64,000 nt of DNA from Cunninghamella blakesleeana (GCA_017871115.1 JAFCIZ010000001.1:62001-126000), one strand, 5' to 3'. Shown: positions 1 to 13,336, counted from the stretch's first letter. The notes: generated by a model not told the origin, from the letters alone. A program made the numbers and translations.

Positions 1-1132
1 TACTGCTGTTTGCCTAAACAAAGCATTCATCAAACTGACCGTTAAAGGAGGATCAAATGCCATACGCTTTCTTCGCTCCATTACATCGTTTTTATCACAA
101 GTATCAGGGCTAGGAGGCACTTCACGAAAGATAAAAATTGTTTCTTGGCCTTCCTGTAGTGTAAATTCAGAGGTTACTCCAGGGCCCTTTAATCCAAGTT
201 CCTGTACCTTATCATCCACTGTTAATTTAATATAAGGACATTCTACATCACCACATTTACTAAGATATCTTAAATCCATTGTTAACCCATCAAAATGATG
301 TACACCATTGATTTTGCTTTCTTTTGGTTCTGCTTCTGCTTGAAAAGTAACAATCTCAGGTGAAGATAAAAAGGTTGTCTTATCATCATCATAAATGGAT
401 GTTTTAATTCGTTGTTCAAGTTGTTGTGAAGGATCTATTTTGGAACACGAAGTAGGGCGATGAGATGTTGTATGAGGTGTTAAACCGTAATTAAATGAAG
501 GATAACATTTTAATTTGAATGTCACAGTACCACGGATGACTTTTACAGAACGAATGATCCAAGGTAATAAAGGCTTTGTTGCTTGACGCTGGGAAGGATC
601 TGGGATATGCATATAATCTAAAATTTCTGACACCCCTTCATTAGATAAAAACCTTGTAGTTAAAATATTACTATTAGGCAAATATTGTTGTTTATTGCTT
701 GTATAAAGTGTTGGCACGATTGAAAAGTATCCACCTTTATTTTTATCCAACATACGGCAAAAAATGGAAGGGCTATCGAATTTAGGATAACAGAAAAAAT
801 CAATGGATCCGTCCGTACCACAGATAGCAACCGTTCGTAAATTCCCAATAATCCCATAGTTTTCTATAGGCAAATACCCTCTTGTTCTTACATTATTACT
901 AGTATCTTCCAAGATTGATCCATCATCAGTGGACGCTGGCCCTTCATTTTTATATAATGATCCTCTTCTTCTTGTATCAGCTACATACTTTTTCCCTTCT
1001 GGTAATTCAGGTGTAGGGGTATGACTATTATTCAGTTCCATTTCTAAATGAAAACCAAACGACTACAGATAAAGAAGAAGAAGAAAAAAAGAAAATAATA
1101 AATAAATAATAATAATAACAATAAATAATATA

Positions 1133-1182
<50 letters not shown>

Positions 1183-1272
1183 TCATTATTATTATTATTA
1201 TTATTAAAAATATTTTCAACTTACCTTATCTTCTTCATTGTCATACGAAAGATTATAAGAATTTGAAGACAT
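1..1272 (-). CDS. GH15 family glucoamylase/trehalase-like protein, N-terminal part
   Basis: Partial gene; its 3' end lies beyond position 1. Exons are 1225-1272 and 1-1062. The 162-nt intron (1063-1224) is largely ATT repeats, and joining keeps the frame (exon 1 is 16 codons). About 370 residues are visible. Around residues 85-115 there is the block GTDGSIDFFCYPKFDSP, preceded by a YGIIGNLR motif, typical of the N-terminal beta-sandwich of GH15-like trehalases and glucan 1,4-alpha-glucosidases. The (alpha/alpha)6 catalytic domain with its acid/base glutamates should lie outside the window, so activity cannot be judged. No signal peptide is seen, which suggests a cytosolic enzyme of trehalose or alpha-glucan breakdown. 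The next gene upstream on the same strand is phosphorylase kinase. Family call is confident; substrate is not. Confidence 0.85.
1063..1224 (-). repeat. Intron filled by an ATT/TTA microsatellite
   Basis: About 90 nt (roughly 1119-1206) of near-perfect ATT repeat, read as AAT on the coding strand, make up most of intron 1 of the GH15-like gene. The donor gtaagt and acceptor tctgtag flank it. Confidence 0.8.
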
Positions 1273-2320
1273 ATGAACTATAAAGGGAAGGCTATGTTAT
1301 AAATATATATTTACTTTAAAAAAGCAACTATGTGAAAATAAAATAAAAATAAGAAAAAGATAAAAATAAAAAGAAAAGAAAAAGGTATAAGAAAGAAAGT
1401 TAAGAATATATATATTTTTAAAAAGGCTGACTTTAAAAACCACGCGTTCTTTTTTGCATAACTAAGTTTATTAGTGTGTAGAATAGTATAATAATAATAA
1501 TAATAAAGTCATTATATTATTTTTATAAAGTTTATATATATATTTATATATATATTTATACATATATACATAATGTGTTTATAATATATTATTCATCATT
1601 AATAATAATAAATATTAAAGATGACTATATAATTATGTAAAATCATTATAATACTAAATAACATGGGTTATAGTAATATATTATAAATAACCTGTTTCAT
1701 TGGCTTTCAAAATTTTAAATAATAATTAATCACAAGACCATGAACGAAGCGTGAAAAATACATAGATAACAGTTATGTCTTTACATATACGTAAATACAA
1801 CTATCATTTTATTTTTTATAACGAATAAATAGTTTTTTTTTTTTTTTTTTTTTACGTTATCGTTATTTTTCTAATTAATAAAAAAAATAATTTTAAAAAT
1901 AGTGGATTTATTTCTGAAACTAATAACCATGAAAGGAATACGTAATTATATACATAAAAGGAATAATGAAAAGGAATATATATATACATATATAGCAAAT
2001 ATAAAAAACAATTATAAAAATAGTAACGATAAATGGGTTTGCGTAGAGCCTTAAAATCAACTGTACTGATTTCATAACGCGTCCAAGTAATAGCCATTTT
2101 TTTTTTTATATATGAAATATCTCATCGCTGCTTAAATTCTTTTCCTTATATTATCAATCTTTTCTTCAATGATAAAACAAAATATTATCTTTTATAGTGT
2201 TCAAAGAGTATATATAATGAGAAAAAATAAAATATAATAAAATATAATAAAATATAATAAAATAAAATGAATTTACATACAAAAAGAAAAAAAATTAAAC
2301 TATGTATTTAATAAATAAAT
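1273..2320. other. Intergenic, AT-rich, no supported gene
   Basis: About 1 kb between the phosphorylase kinase stop and the GH15-like start, so it holds that gene's promoter. It contains poly-T, TATATA and AATAT tracts. A minus-strand open frame at 1852-2097 begins with a plausible-looking stretch (MAITWTRYEISTVDF) but then becomes hydrophobic AT-rich noise. I do not support it as a gene. Confidence 0.6.
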
Positions 2321-5300
2321 CTACTTTGGTAATAATTTATCTAAACTTTGATTAAGATAAGTAGTGGTGCTTTCATCGCCAGTGAGAGGTAAATCAAAGA
2401 ATAATTTTTGAGCCAATTCTTTATGAGTATTCAAATTAAAATCGCCATTTTCAAAAAGTTGGCATTTTCCTTTTTCAGAATGTAATACGGATTTATTCTT
2501 TTCAATCCAAGTATCCCAAAATGATTTTAATGCATCTTCCATGATTTCTCCAATTACAATTTGTCCATCAAATAATAATTTATCTGTTTGATGTTGTTGT
2601 TGATCTTCATGTTCTAATAATCGTTCATAAGTTAGTGATAAAATTTCAACCCCGATTTGACGTTGGGCAGGATCAGAGAACCATCCAAGGAAACTTTCAA
2701 CAGCAAGAGCAAAATTAAATTCCCCAGGGGTTTGATCAAAAACGGTAGGATCTCTTGGTAAACAATGATCGCCAATGGATAAACCATGGCATTGATTTAA
2801 TACTTGCCATACTTGAGGGAAGAAATCATCAGGAACACGATTTAAAGCACCGTCATTCATACGTCTTCTTAACCATCTACCACTAGAGGTTGGGAATAAT
2901 TTATGGATATTCTTTTCTGTTACTTGGCCTTCTTTTGGTAAAGACTCTTCTATTACAGTGAATTTCTTTTCAAGAATTTCTGTTGGTCCAGAGGAGGAGG
3001 ATTTATGCTCTTCAATAGTAGATTCAGGATTACCTATTATTAAATAATGAAAGAAAGAAAAAAAAACGAAATATGAAAAAAAAACTCTAGTTATAATAAT
3101 AATAATAACATCTTTTTTTTTTTTTACTAATATGTATATATATATATATATCATGTATTTACCTTTTTCAGTAATCAATACAAAGGAATCACGATATTTA
3201 AGTTGGCGAATCGATTTACTTCCTATAGTTTCTAAAATTTCAATGGCCTCATTGGTTAAATGTTCAGTAACATCATCACGGGCTACCACGACAATCACAG
3301 ATTCATTCTTTAATCCATCAATAAATTGAATAAAATCTTTACTTTCATTGGCTGAAATATGTGTATCGAATGAACCATGTTCCAATATAAGATGATCATG
3401 ACGATCCACTGCCCATACATTGAGACCACGGGAACTTGCAATAAATGTATTTCCATTCATTTCTACTTTAGCAAAATTACCATCATTAAACCCAGCTGAT
3501 TGTGCACGTATAACAATAGTTTGTTCATGATTCTTATTCTTTTTATCTTTATCAGGAAGTGGGAGTGATATTTCGTTCACTTCATCATCTTCTTTATTTT
3601 CTTTTTCTTCTTCTTCTTTAATTGTTTCTTCATGCTGAACATTATTTTTAGACTTTTTAAGATCCAATTTCAATTGTAATCCAGCTCCTTGTGCTAATAA
3701 AACAGATGAGGAATCTTGTGTAGCAATATCTTCATCGATAAGACTTGATCGACGAGATTCTAAAGAACGATTCAGCATTAATAATCCAGCTGCACGATCT
3801 CTGACAAGCACATCTACATCTTTACAAAGACTTGGGCCTGATAAAATGGTACCCAATAGCGATTGTAATTCAAAGGGAGATAATTGCATCAAATGTTCAA
3901 TGGCTTCTTCTTCGTTACAATGATTCAATCGGCGGATTTCTTCGCGAAGAGCAATAATAATATAATGTGTACGTAATCTTAAAATACCATCAAACATCCA
4001 TGGATTGGTACGAATGAAACCACCCAAATAAATGATGATTTCTTGTACTACAGGAGCTTCTCTTACATCATCCGAACAATGTTGATGAATCATTTGGCTG
4101 ACAGTATCTGGTCCAACAGGTCGAGAGATTAAATATTCAAATTGTCCTGACCCAATAGAGATTTGTTTTTGTCGAATCACTAAATCAGTAATAGCAATTG
4201 TTAAAGAAGGAACTACTTTATTTAATAACCCTGAAGCTTGGCGAGCAATAGACCAATATTGTAATTGAACAGATTTAAGATAGACTTCTTCCAAAAGTGT
4301 ATGTAAATTGGCTTGCAATTCATCCCCAATATAATAATCTAACCCTTCACATGAAACAAGGTATTGTAATAAATCAACTTGATCATAAAGATTAACAGAT
4401 GTTTTCAAATTATTGATAGCTTCATTGAAATTAGATTTATCACCAAGTGTAAGATTAAGAGAGCCTTCTACATAAGATCCAGGTTCTTCAGTGTGGACTT
4501 CTTGTTGTTGCTGACTTTGTTCTGGTGCAGATCCATTAGGAGGGGTTAATGTAGCGGAATCTGTTTGTAATTTAGGACTACCAGCTTCATGATCTTTTAA
4601 TCTAAAGATTGGCTCATTTGTCTTACCCATGTTTTCTAATACATTAGCAATGTCTTGGAAATAACTGTCATCATGTAATTTATCCAAAGGTGTTCCAAGT
4701 GATTTACCATGGAAAGTATTGCTTCTTCTTTTAGGTGTACCAGGTCCACCAGGAGTACTTGCTTGTGTTTGATTTTCATTATAACCTAAGCGACCATTAG
4801 CATGACCATCTTTATTCTTGAATTTTTTATGTGTAAGTAAAATGTGATGCCAATCTTCAACTGTTTTATCCAATAAAAAGTCCAAAGATGCAATATTACT
4901 GGTATTAAGTGATTCAGCAAGTCTACATAATTTAACACGAACACCATTACATTTACCAGAACGAAGATTCATAAAGAAGTTGAATAAATTTTTACGTGAT
5001 GCATTAGTAGGGAATGAGAAATCATTTGCATTGTTTAATTTATCACCCATAATCATGTCCTTGGTTAATACAACAGTTAAAGTAGGTCTACCAGGTAATC
5101 TCCAGTTATCACGAGCAAAAGCTAATTCACTTTCAAAGGTAGATACTAATAAATCAGGATCAGCATTTAAGTAGAAAATTTCATTATCCATAAAGTGAGG
5201 TGTAAATGCATAAATAAGTCCCTCCATACGATAAAGTCTTGATGTACCTAAAACACCAACAGGTCTATATATAAAAAATGAAATGAAATAAAAAAAAATT

Positions 5301-7691
5301 GGTATTAAAAAACATTATTCACAAAAACTACTGTTTTCACTTTTTTTTTAAAAAAAAAAAAAAATTATAATAATAATAATAAAAAAAATGAAAATAAAAG
5401 ATTACCTTTTTGGACGACCAGTTAAACCTAATTTAGAATTCTGACCCAAAGTATGATATACATCTGCCAAGGCATTAGGGTTAAGAATGGTAAATCTTTG
5501 AGAGACTTGACTTAAAGTTTGTGTTTCCAAACCATAAGTAGAGAGAGCGCTTTGTAAAGATTCATCTTCTGCCAATAAAACAATTTGAACGACAGTATCA
5601 TGATGTTTACCCTGTACATTAAAACGACGACCTAAAGGATCCATTTCTGAAGGAGATAACAAATCTTCGTGAATTAAATTTCCAAGGATATATAATGAGA
5701 GAGCCCATACTAAAGGTGTATTATCATTAGGAATGCGATCTTGGGAATGAGGGTGTTGACGTTCAGCATCAATATTTTCCTTTCCAACATAATATAATTC
5801 AGGTACTAATGGAAGATGTAATTTACCATCCTTTTGATCTTGTAAAATAGCTTCAGCTTGCTGTTCAGGATCATAATGAGGAGCTTTAGGATTTTCAGGA
5901 TCCCAATCACCAGAATCAATCACGCATCGTTTCAATTTTTCACGGTATTCCTCTACTTGATCATGATCTCCAGTGAAAAGACCTTCTAACACAAGATAAG
6001 TAAAGAATAATGGCCATTCTGATTCAACATTTTCAAATATTTTTAATTCACTATTGTTATAATGTAAACGAGAGGTATCTTCTACAACAGTTTGATGCCC
6101 ATCACGTAAAAATCGCTTCCATCCATACTTTCCTTCTAATTTCTCTTTAGCTTCCATTCTTGTTCTTTCAATAAGAGTTGGATCATCTACTGCAAATGCT
6201 GGAAATCCAATGACTGAAAGGACTGATCCATCAATTTCTTTTGAGTTTGATTCACGTGGCAAAAAACTTTTTAAAGTGGTTGCATTTCTTGTAAGTTCGT
6301 CAGGTAAAACATAAATTACCTATGAAAATAAAATATAAAGGTCATAAGTATCCTCTATCCATGTTTTAGTTATCTATTTACTTTATTTTTTAAAAAAAAT
6401 AATTTAAATATATATACTTACAGAGGATGGGCCCCCGCGGGGACCAAATAGATTGACACCGTTGATTGCTTGTAATGCAGCGACAGCCATACCGATAGAA
6501 GATGAATTTAATTCAGGTTGACCATTATTTGTTTTATCACCTCTTTCCCATATACCAAAATCGGGAGTACGATAAGCACCTATAAAATATAAATGAAAGA
6601 TCAGATGTAAAAAATAATGAGTGAATAATGGGTTATTTTTATTTATTTTTCTAGTACTACCATATTTTCTTTTTACCATTAACTCTTTTTATGGCTTTCA
6701 TTTTTTATTATTTTGTAATCAACTTACGTTCAATATAAAATACTAAATTTTGAACAAAATCTACTTCATCTTGAGTATAAATAATATGTAATCCACTAGT
6801 AGTCATATCAGCTAAAGCAACCAAAAACAAACTAGTAGCATCAATCTATTTACAAGATAATTTAATAACAATATATATTAATAAATTGATATCAATCATA
6901 TTTTATACTTGTAACAATATTTATATATTACTTGTAAATGACCCCAATCACCGTCACCAACAACAGTAGCACCAGTTTCAGTTTTGTATTTAGCATGTAA
7001 AGAATCCAAAATATGCTGGGTATTTTTAAACTTTTCGACTTTGTCAGATTGTCTCATCATTGCAAATAATAATCCACGCATTAATTTAATGACGCTGTGT
7101 TCTAACTCGACTATTTTAAAAAATAAAAATAAATAAAAATCGAAAGGAGTAGTTTAAAATGGTTTCAGATCCATGTTCCATATTTATTTATTCGTCTAAT
7201 TATTTTATATATTTATATTAAAGCTTACAAGTACGACCATTGTCTTCATCTAATCTTCTATAAGCTAAAGCCAATCCATAAACTGCATAAATAGAGTATA
7301 CATTATCACTATATTTCAAGAAATATATTATATTAGATCCCTCTCTCCAAATAAATATATAGTTATTTTTTAACATATTTTATCTTTTATATCTATTTAT
7401 TTATTCTCTTACCGAACCCAAGCATCAGTATAATCACCGTGGCTCTATTTTTAATATATATATATATATATATATTTAAATAAAAACAAATAAAAAAAAT
7501 GAACAAGTGAGAATATGAGCAAAAAATAATAATAATAATAAAATGACAGCATTTAATTGATATTTTACCGTAATGGCCACTGAAGCAGGGATCAAACCAC
7601 TAGCAGGGTTTTGTTTTGAAAGGATAGTAGTATTTATAACATTGTAATAATAATTAAGCCTTTCAGATGCTTTTTTTCTTCCAAACGTCAT
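2321..7691 (-). CDS. Phosphorylase b kinase regulatory subunit alpha/beta
   Basis: Nine exons: 7569-7691, 7413-7444, 7229-7308, 6932-7110, 6728-6845, 6422-6579, 5406-6319, 3163-5264 and 2321-3033, giving 1472 residues. The protein follows animal PhK alpha throughout: [20 protein letters not shown] near residue 45, [20 protein letters not shown] in exon 4, [11 protein letters not shown] in exon 6, DPLGRRFN and [18 protein letters not shown] at the exon 7/8 join. The N-terminal 900 or so residues are the GH15-like (alpha/alpha)6 fold. The C-terminus has [19 protein letters not shown], the conserved calmodulin-associated region. It would be a scaffold/regulatory subunit of the kinase that activates glycogen phosphorylase. 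It is longer than human alpha (1223) because of low-complexity linkers, including an acidic segment near 3550-3650. It ends SLDKLLPK, so there is no CaaX farnesylation box. No catalytic gamma subunit lies in the window. Confidence 0.95.
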
Positions 7692-8528
7692 GATAAAATT
7701 AAAAAGTAGAGAAAAAAAGGAAAGAGAGAAGAAAAAAGGAAAAAGTTGGAATTTTTTTTTTAAGTGCCTTTCCGGAAAAATTGAGTTTTAAAAAAATTTA
7801 ACCTGATTAAAAAATTGGTGTGTGCACTCTTAAAAAAATAGATAATAAACTTTAATTTTTAAAAAATGATAATCACTGTTTTTTTATATAAACAATATCA
7901 TTTGAAAATGAGATAATAACACATTTTTATTTATATTTACTAGAATCGAATAGATTAAAAATAAATAAATAAATGGGTGTATCTATCTATATTCATATTC
8001 TTTTTATTTTAGTATGATTATTTTTTTAAAAAAAAATATAGCTATTTTTTCTATTTTTCTATCGATCAATCTAATGATAATCAAAAAAAAAAAAAAAGGA
8101 ATATAAAATATAAAAAGTAAAAAAACACTTGTGCTAATTTTTCTTAACCCAATTGTTTTTTGATAGTCAATAAAAAACATAAAAAAACAAATAATCACCC
8201 ATGGATTTTATATTTTTCTCTTAATATATAATATAAACATATACATTTATGTGCATCTACTTTCCTTCTTTATCAACAAAATCAAAACTTCGGAGGTTAA
8301 AGTATCTAGGCTTGCATTAAAGGAAAAGGCCCAGACTTCTAATTCCTTTATTATCATTAGTCATTCATTATTGAAAAGAAATGAAATAATCAAATAAAAT
8401 AAATATTTATAATACTGGACTTTAAAAAAAAAAAAGATAAAAAAAAAGTGAAGAACCAAGTATAAAAGGTATAAATGAATAAATGAATAGTGCTAAAAAA
8501 AATACAATCCTTTGGTTTGATAGGTTTG

Positions 8529-8570
<42 letters not shown>

Positions 8571-8955
8571 TCTCGAAAACAGATTGAGTTTAAATTTATT
8601 TGTTGTAAATTTGTTTTAAGAATATGTATATTCCTTAAATTAACTATAAAAAATAATCTTTTTATTAAAACAAGTTTTATACGTTTACTTAATTATTCTA
8701 TTCTGTTAGAATTAATTTTTTGTAGACTTGCATTAAAAAAAAGTTCGGTGTAAATTTTTTTTGGTGGCTGGTTTTGAATTTATTATTTTTTTTTTCTTTT
8801 CTATTCTCTTCCTTTCTTTTCCTTTCCTTTCTATTTTTTTTAAAAAATATAAATATTTATACTTATTGTGTAGAACGTTTTTTTTATTAATTCATTGTTT
8901 TCTTTATATATACTATATTATACTTTATTTTTAAAAGTACATATAACCATTTATT
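7692..8955. promoter_or_regulatory. Divergent promoter region, PhK / Hikeshi
   Basis: About 1.26 kb between two divergently transcribed genes. It holds a purine-rich block on the plus strand just upstream of the PhK start (7693-7746), a T24/A15 homopolymer palindrome (about 8528-8570) and a CT-rich block upstream of Hikeshi (about 8788-8840). I saw no clear heat-shock-element array. The open frames here are low-complexity read-through. Confidence 0.5.
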
Positions 8956-9770
8956 ATGTTTGGCTGTATAGCTGCAGGACGACTTGTAAATATATATATC
9001 TAAAAACAATACTAATAAAGAAACTTAAAATATTTACTGTTATTGTTATTATTACCACATATTATATAGGTACAAACCAATTTACAACAAGTTGATGTTA
9101 ATAAATATATATTTGAATTATCAGAAGCTCAGTCTATTCATCATCTTGTCGTCTTTTTACTTGGAACTATTCCTTTTGAACCCGGATTTGCTGCAACAGT
9201 TCATTTATTGTGGCCAAATAAAGATTGGCAACTTCTTGGAGGGTAAAAATAAATTAGTAAATAAATAGTAATAAGCGTGAATAGGTAATAAATATCATAA
9301 CATACTCATATACATATATTTTGCTATATTATATATGCAATAGGCTATCAAATGAAAAGCCAAGTGCTATATTCAAAATTAACAATAATAAAGGAAATAA
9401 TATGAACAACAATACAGTACCAGCTAATGCTACCCTTGGTATATCTATCGAACCCATTGCAACAGTAGAGCAACAATTATCTACATTAACTTCGGGTCTT
9501 GTTCTTCGACAAACCAATGCAACTTCCTCTTACAATCTTACTCAAGTCCCAATGTCAAATATAGGTCAAATGGCGGTGAGAGTACTTGAGAATTTATATA
9601 ATTATGTAAACTCTTTTACGGTGGACAACATACCTGTTGGTGCAATTCCTTTGGGTCAACTTACTGATAAAGGATATTTGCCTGTGAAAGCTTTTCAGAC
9701 ATGGTATGATAATCTTAGTCGTAAACTTGCCAATGATCCAAATTATTTAATATCTGAAAAATCTGCATGA
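8956..9770 (+). CDS. Hikeshi/OPI10 family Hsp70 nuclear import carrier
   Basis: Three exons: 8956-8985, 9070-9242 and 9344-9770, giving 209 residues (human Hikeshi 197). The first exon encodes MFGCIAAGRL, matching the MFGCLVAGRL start of the family, and exon 2 continues VQTNLQQVDVNKYIFELSEA. Further family blocks are HHLVVFLLGTIPFEPGFAA, KPSAIFKI, and a C-terminal FQTWYDNLSRKLANDP. An Asn-rich linker around residues 80-95 is longer than in animals. In animals this protein carries Hsp70 into the nucleus under heat stress; yeast OPI10 is the homologue. The start is fixed by the conserved first exon. The homology call is firm; the function is carried over from animals. Confidence 0.93.
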
Positions 9771-10172
9771 TTTTTTTTTACAACTCCTTTATTTACTTTT
9801 TGCATAATAACAACAACAAAACTTTAATTTTTATTACTTCTACCACTACCATTATTATTATTATCAAGTATTATGATTCATTATCACTCCAAATGTAAAT
9901 TCTTCGACATTGTTTTTGTATTTTTACAAGTTTAATAAATCTATTTGATTTGTTACGTATAAAATTTATATATATAAGGAGCCGGGAAACGAAGAAATAG
10001 AATTAAAAATATTTATTTTTTAAACAAAATCATAAATTATGTAGTAACGAATTAATATATAATTCATTACATAAAAAAAAAGAAAAAAAGATACAATATA
10101 TATTTATAAATATATATATATATAGGTGGGGGGGGGGTAATATAATCATAAATAATAAAGGAGGGGAAAAAA
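9771..10172. other. Convergent intergenic spacer
   Basis: Shared 3' region of Hikeshi (plus) and aminopeptidase copy 1 (minus). It holds AATAAA-like signals, ATT repeats and a G9 run near 10129-10137. No gene is seen. Confidence 0.6.
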
Positions 10173-11820
10173 TTATTTATGAGAAAGTTCAACAGCGAAG
10201 CCAGAAGCAACTTTAGAAAATTCTTTCATATGATCGAATGATAATTTATCAATGGTATCACCAGTAGAATGAATATGTTGATTGGAATCATGGAATTCAC
10301 TTTCAATAGTAAAAGCAGAAGGAGCACCAATCTTTTTCCATGAAGCATGATCACTACAAGCATATCCACATTCAGTTTCTCTATAAGGAATATCAGCATA
10401 ACTATCTATTACAGTCTTGAGGAAATTAGTTAACTATATTCGCAAAAAAAGAAAAAGTGGAATGGTTAATAAAATTAAAAATAAAATACCATTTAAAAAG
10501 GTTACTATATATCCTTACTCTTTCATCAACATGATCAGTAACAACACCAATAACTTCACCATTGGCACCAATGTAACCAGTCATATCGTTTTGAAGCATA
10601 GCAACTACTTCAACACCCTTCTTTTGATATTCGGCAGCAATATCTTGACTACCTAATAAACCAGCTTCTTCAGCACTGTACCAATGGAATTCTACAGGTC
10701 TTTCAGGTTTAAAGTTATTTTGAACAAGACTGCGGAAAGTTTCAAGGATAGTTACAGTACCACTACCGTCATCGTCAGCACCAGGCGAACGTCCCCATGA
10801 TGGTAACCACATGTTAACTGAATCTTGATGGGCACCTACAATAACTACTTGGTTAGATAAACTAGAGTCACTACCTTCAAATCTAGCAATAATTGATTTT
10901 TGAATCCACTATAATAAATAAAATAAAATAAACAAAATAAAAGGTAGTGTTAGAGAAATATAAACAAATAAATAAAAATGTATCATCTTTTTTTTTGGGG
11001 TTTTAAAATAATTATAATAATATTTACGTTGTGAGAAAATTGTTTAACAGTAACATGTTCAAGTTTGCCAGCAATTTGTTGTACTTGTTCAAATAACCAC
11101 TGACCGGATTCACCGCCAGATTTGGATTTATAATAACGAGTATGGAAACTGGTTAACTTTTCTAAATTGGCTCTCATGGTTTCAGTTGTTAAGTTACCAA
11201 TAATAGGGGCTACTTCATCATGATACCTAGTAACAGATGGAATAAGATTTTTATCTATTTATATATAATAGAAAAAAATAAATACATATAAACATAAATA
11301 AATAAATAATGTGTTGTATATATTATATATTATTACACACACATAGAAATAATCATACTAATAATAATGCATCATTATTTTAATCCTATTTCTCTCAATT
11401 TTTATTTTTCTTCCCATATGATTATTGTTATGATTATTACCTAAACTCATAGCTTGGTTCAAGCTAGCAACAATACCCAAATCTTGATGATCGGTGATAT
11501 CCATGAATTTAATACCGGCACGGAAGAGAGCGTCAATATCAGTTTGTTCCATCCATTTAGCTGGTGAATCTTCACTATTGAACATACGTTTGTATGTAAT
11601 TATTTTATTTTTAAAAAAAATGTACCAAAAAATGAATAAAATACGTACATACGTCATAAGTACTATTATAGTATATTATTATTTACCTATATTGAATAAG
11701 ACGTTTTTCAGTTTGGGTATCTTTAAATATACGTAATTGATCAAAGCTACCGATAGGTCCAGCTTGAATTAAAGTAGTTGTTGCAACTAAGGATAAGAGG
11801 GTTAAAATACCAGTTTTCAT
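10173..11820 (-). CDS. Secreted M28 (M28E-like) leucine aminopeptidase, copy 1
   Basis: Five exons: 11687-11820, 11441-11574, 11028-11254, 10519-10908 and 10173-10433, giving 381 residues. It begins with a signal peptide ([20 protein letters not shown]) and a propeptide of about 90 residues. The di-zinc site of the Aeromonas-type aminopeptidase family is complete: [16 protein letters not shown], the catalytic [19 protein letters not shown], and a C-terminal [18 protein letters not shown] carries the usual cysteine pair. It should release N-terminal amino acids from peptides outside the cell or in the vacuole. A paralogue lies at 17801-19499 on the same strand, and the two share a 131-bp perfectly identical block (10637-10767 here). 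Exon 4 of this copy is continuous where copy 2 has an extra intron. Confidence 0.94.
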
Positions 11821-12684
11821 ATTTAATATTATATTTTATTTAAAAAAGAGAGGGAGAGATAAAGAAAAAAAGAAAAAGAGGCGAAAAAATAAAAGTCTGA
11901 AAAAAGAATGAATTTTAAAAAAGGGAATATATATAAAATTAAGTAATAAATAAAAACAGCGACTGTTCGGTTTTTACATAAAAAGGTTGGGTTATGATGA
12001 TAAGGCTATTTTAAAACTCAGTTAAAGTCGAACACCAATGGTGCCAGAATAATCATAAATAACGTTCACTTTCTTTTTTTTGCTTTGCATGAGAAAATAA
12101 TAAAAAATATACCCATCATATTAAAACAAACGATTTTTATTGTTTAGTCGTTTTTCATATTTATTTACTAATTGATGGTTCATTTTATTAATAATAATGT
12201 AAACAGCATAAATAAAATATAATTATAAATTATAACAATTACAATAAGTTAGTTTTTTATTTTCTTTTATTTATATGATTCATATTAATTAAACTGGTCA
12301 TCACATGATGTGAGTCGTAGTAGCTAAATATAGGGAGGTAATGACAACAGCAACAATAAAAATATAAGCTGCGGAATTTAAAATGCATTTTTACCAATAA
12401 ATAAAATCAAATGGATATTAATTTTTTTTCTTCATTCTTTCATCTTTTAGCACTATTATTAATTTCCTCTTATTTTCTTATTCAATATACAGCTAATAAT
12501 AACAAACATGTTTATTAAATAAAACAAATAAAAAACAGCTTTTAACATATTTGATTATAGCATATGTATAATAAAAGCGAATTGGAATACAAATTCATTT
12601 TTTCATAAAAAAGTAAACGATACTTGTTTTAGTACTATCTCCAATGAATAGTTTACAAAGTATTATACACCTATGTATAACCAG

Positions 12685-12717
<33 letters not shown>

Positions 12718-12978
12718 CAAATATCACTCCCCAATTTATTTTGAATATATTGCCTATTTTTTATTATATGATAGAACAGCATACTAATATACAACAAGCT
12801 ATTGGTGGGTGAAATAATATATAAAGCAAACTATTTCGATTATATCAACTTTCATGCTATAAATAAAAAAATTTTAAACAAAAAAAAAAAAGGAAATGAT
12901 ACATAGTATGGTGGTTTTAATACACTATATAATCATCATCTATACACATGCACACATACATACATACATACATATGTA
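11821..12978. other. Intergenic, AT-rich
   Basis: Upstream region of aminopeptidase copy 1, with a purine-rich block at about 11846-11885 (CT-rich on its coding strand). Farther out there are a T12/A18 palindromic tract near 12687-12717 and a short near-palindrome TCACATGATGTGA near 12300. No gene is supported. Confidence 0.5.
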
Positions 12979-13336
12979 ATGGAAAGTTTAACCGAGATGA
13001 ACACTTCATCACAGCAACAGGGATGGACTATTATTTTTTTTTATAAAGATGGTAATGACAAAAGGGTCAGAATTGAACCAAGTATGCTTTTGTTTTCTGT
13101 TACAACAAAATGAAAGATTTATTTTCAAAGCTTTATTATAGTTAATTTTTTCTCCTTCAAAAATAAATCATAATCAAGCTATTAATTGAGTGATGAAAAA
13201 AAAAAAAAAAAAATCAAGATTACAATTACATTTGCTAAAGTTAGATGATACTTTATTTCATTTGAATTTTGGAATGATTACTAAAATCTCTTTACTTAGA
13301 CTATGGATTGTGAAACCTGATAGATATATACTTTAA
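12979..13336 (+). pseudogene. Possible gene fragment, unresolved model
   Basis: An ATG at 12979 opens a frame with non-AT-rich codon use (ESLTEMNTSSQQQGWT, then FYKDGNDKRVRIEPS) that looks like coding sequence up to a possible donor gtatgc at about 13082. A second open piece, ending with a stop at 13334-13336, reads LQLHLLKLDDTLFHLNFG and onward. The two cannot be joined in frame with the splice sites I can see, and an A18 run lies between them. It may be a broken gene, a gene with an exon I missed, or chance. It lies just upstream of the three-gene array but does not resemble it. Confidence 0.25.

Noticed and set aside
1852..2097. Minus-strand open frame of 81 codons starting MAITWTRYEIS
   Set aside because: Only the first 20 or so residues look protein-like; the rest is AT-rich hydrophobic text, and no splice or homology supports it.
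8262..8400. Slightly GC-richer patch with a 39-codon open frame (KTSEVKVSRLALKEKA)
   Set aside because: Short, no start codon, splice sites or recognisable family; could be 5' untranslated sequence.
8490..8753. Plus-strand open frame crossing a T24/A15 tract
   Set aside because: Composed of poly-Phe and poly-Lys from homopolymers, in the promoter of Hikeshi.
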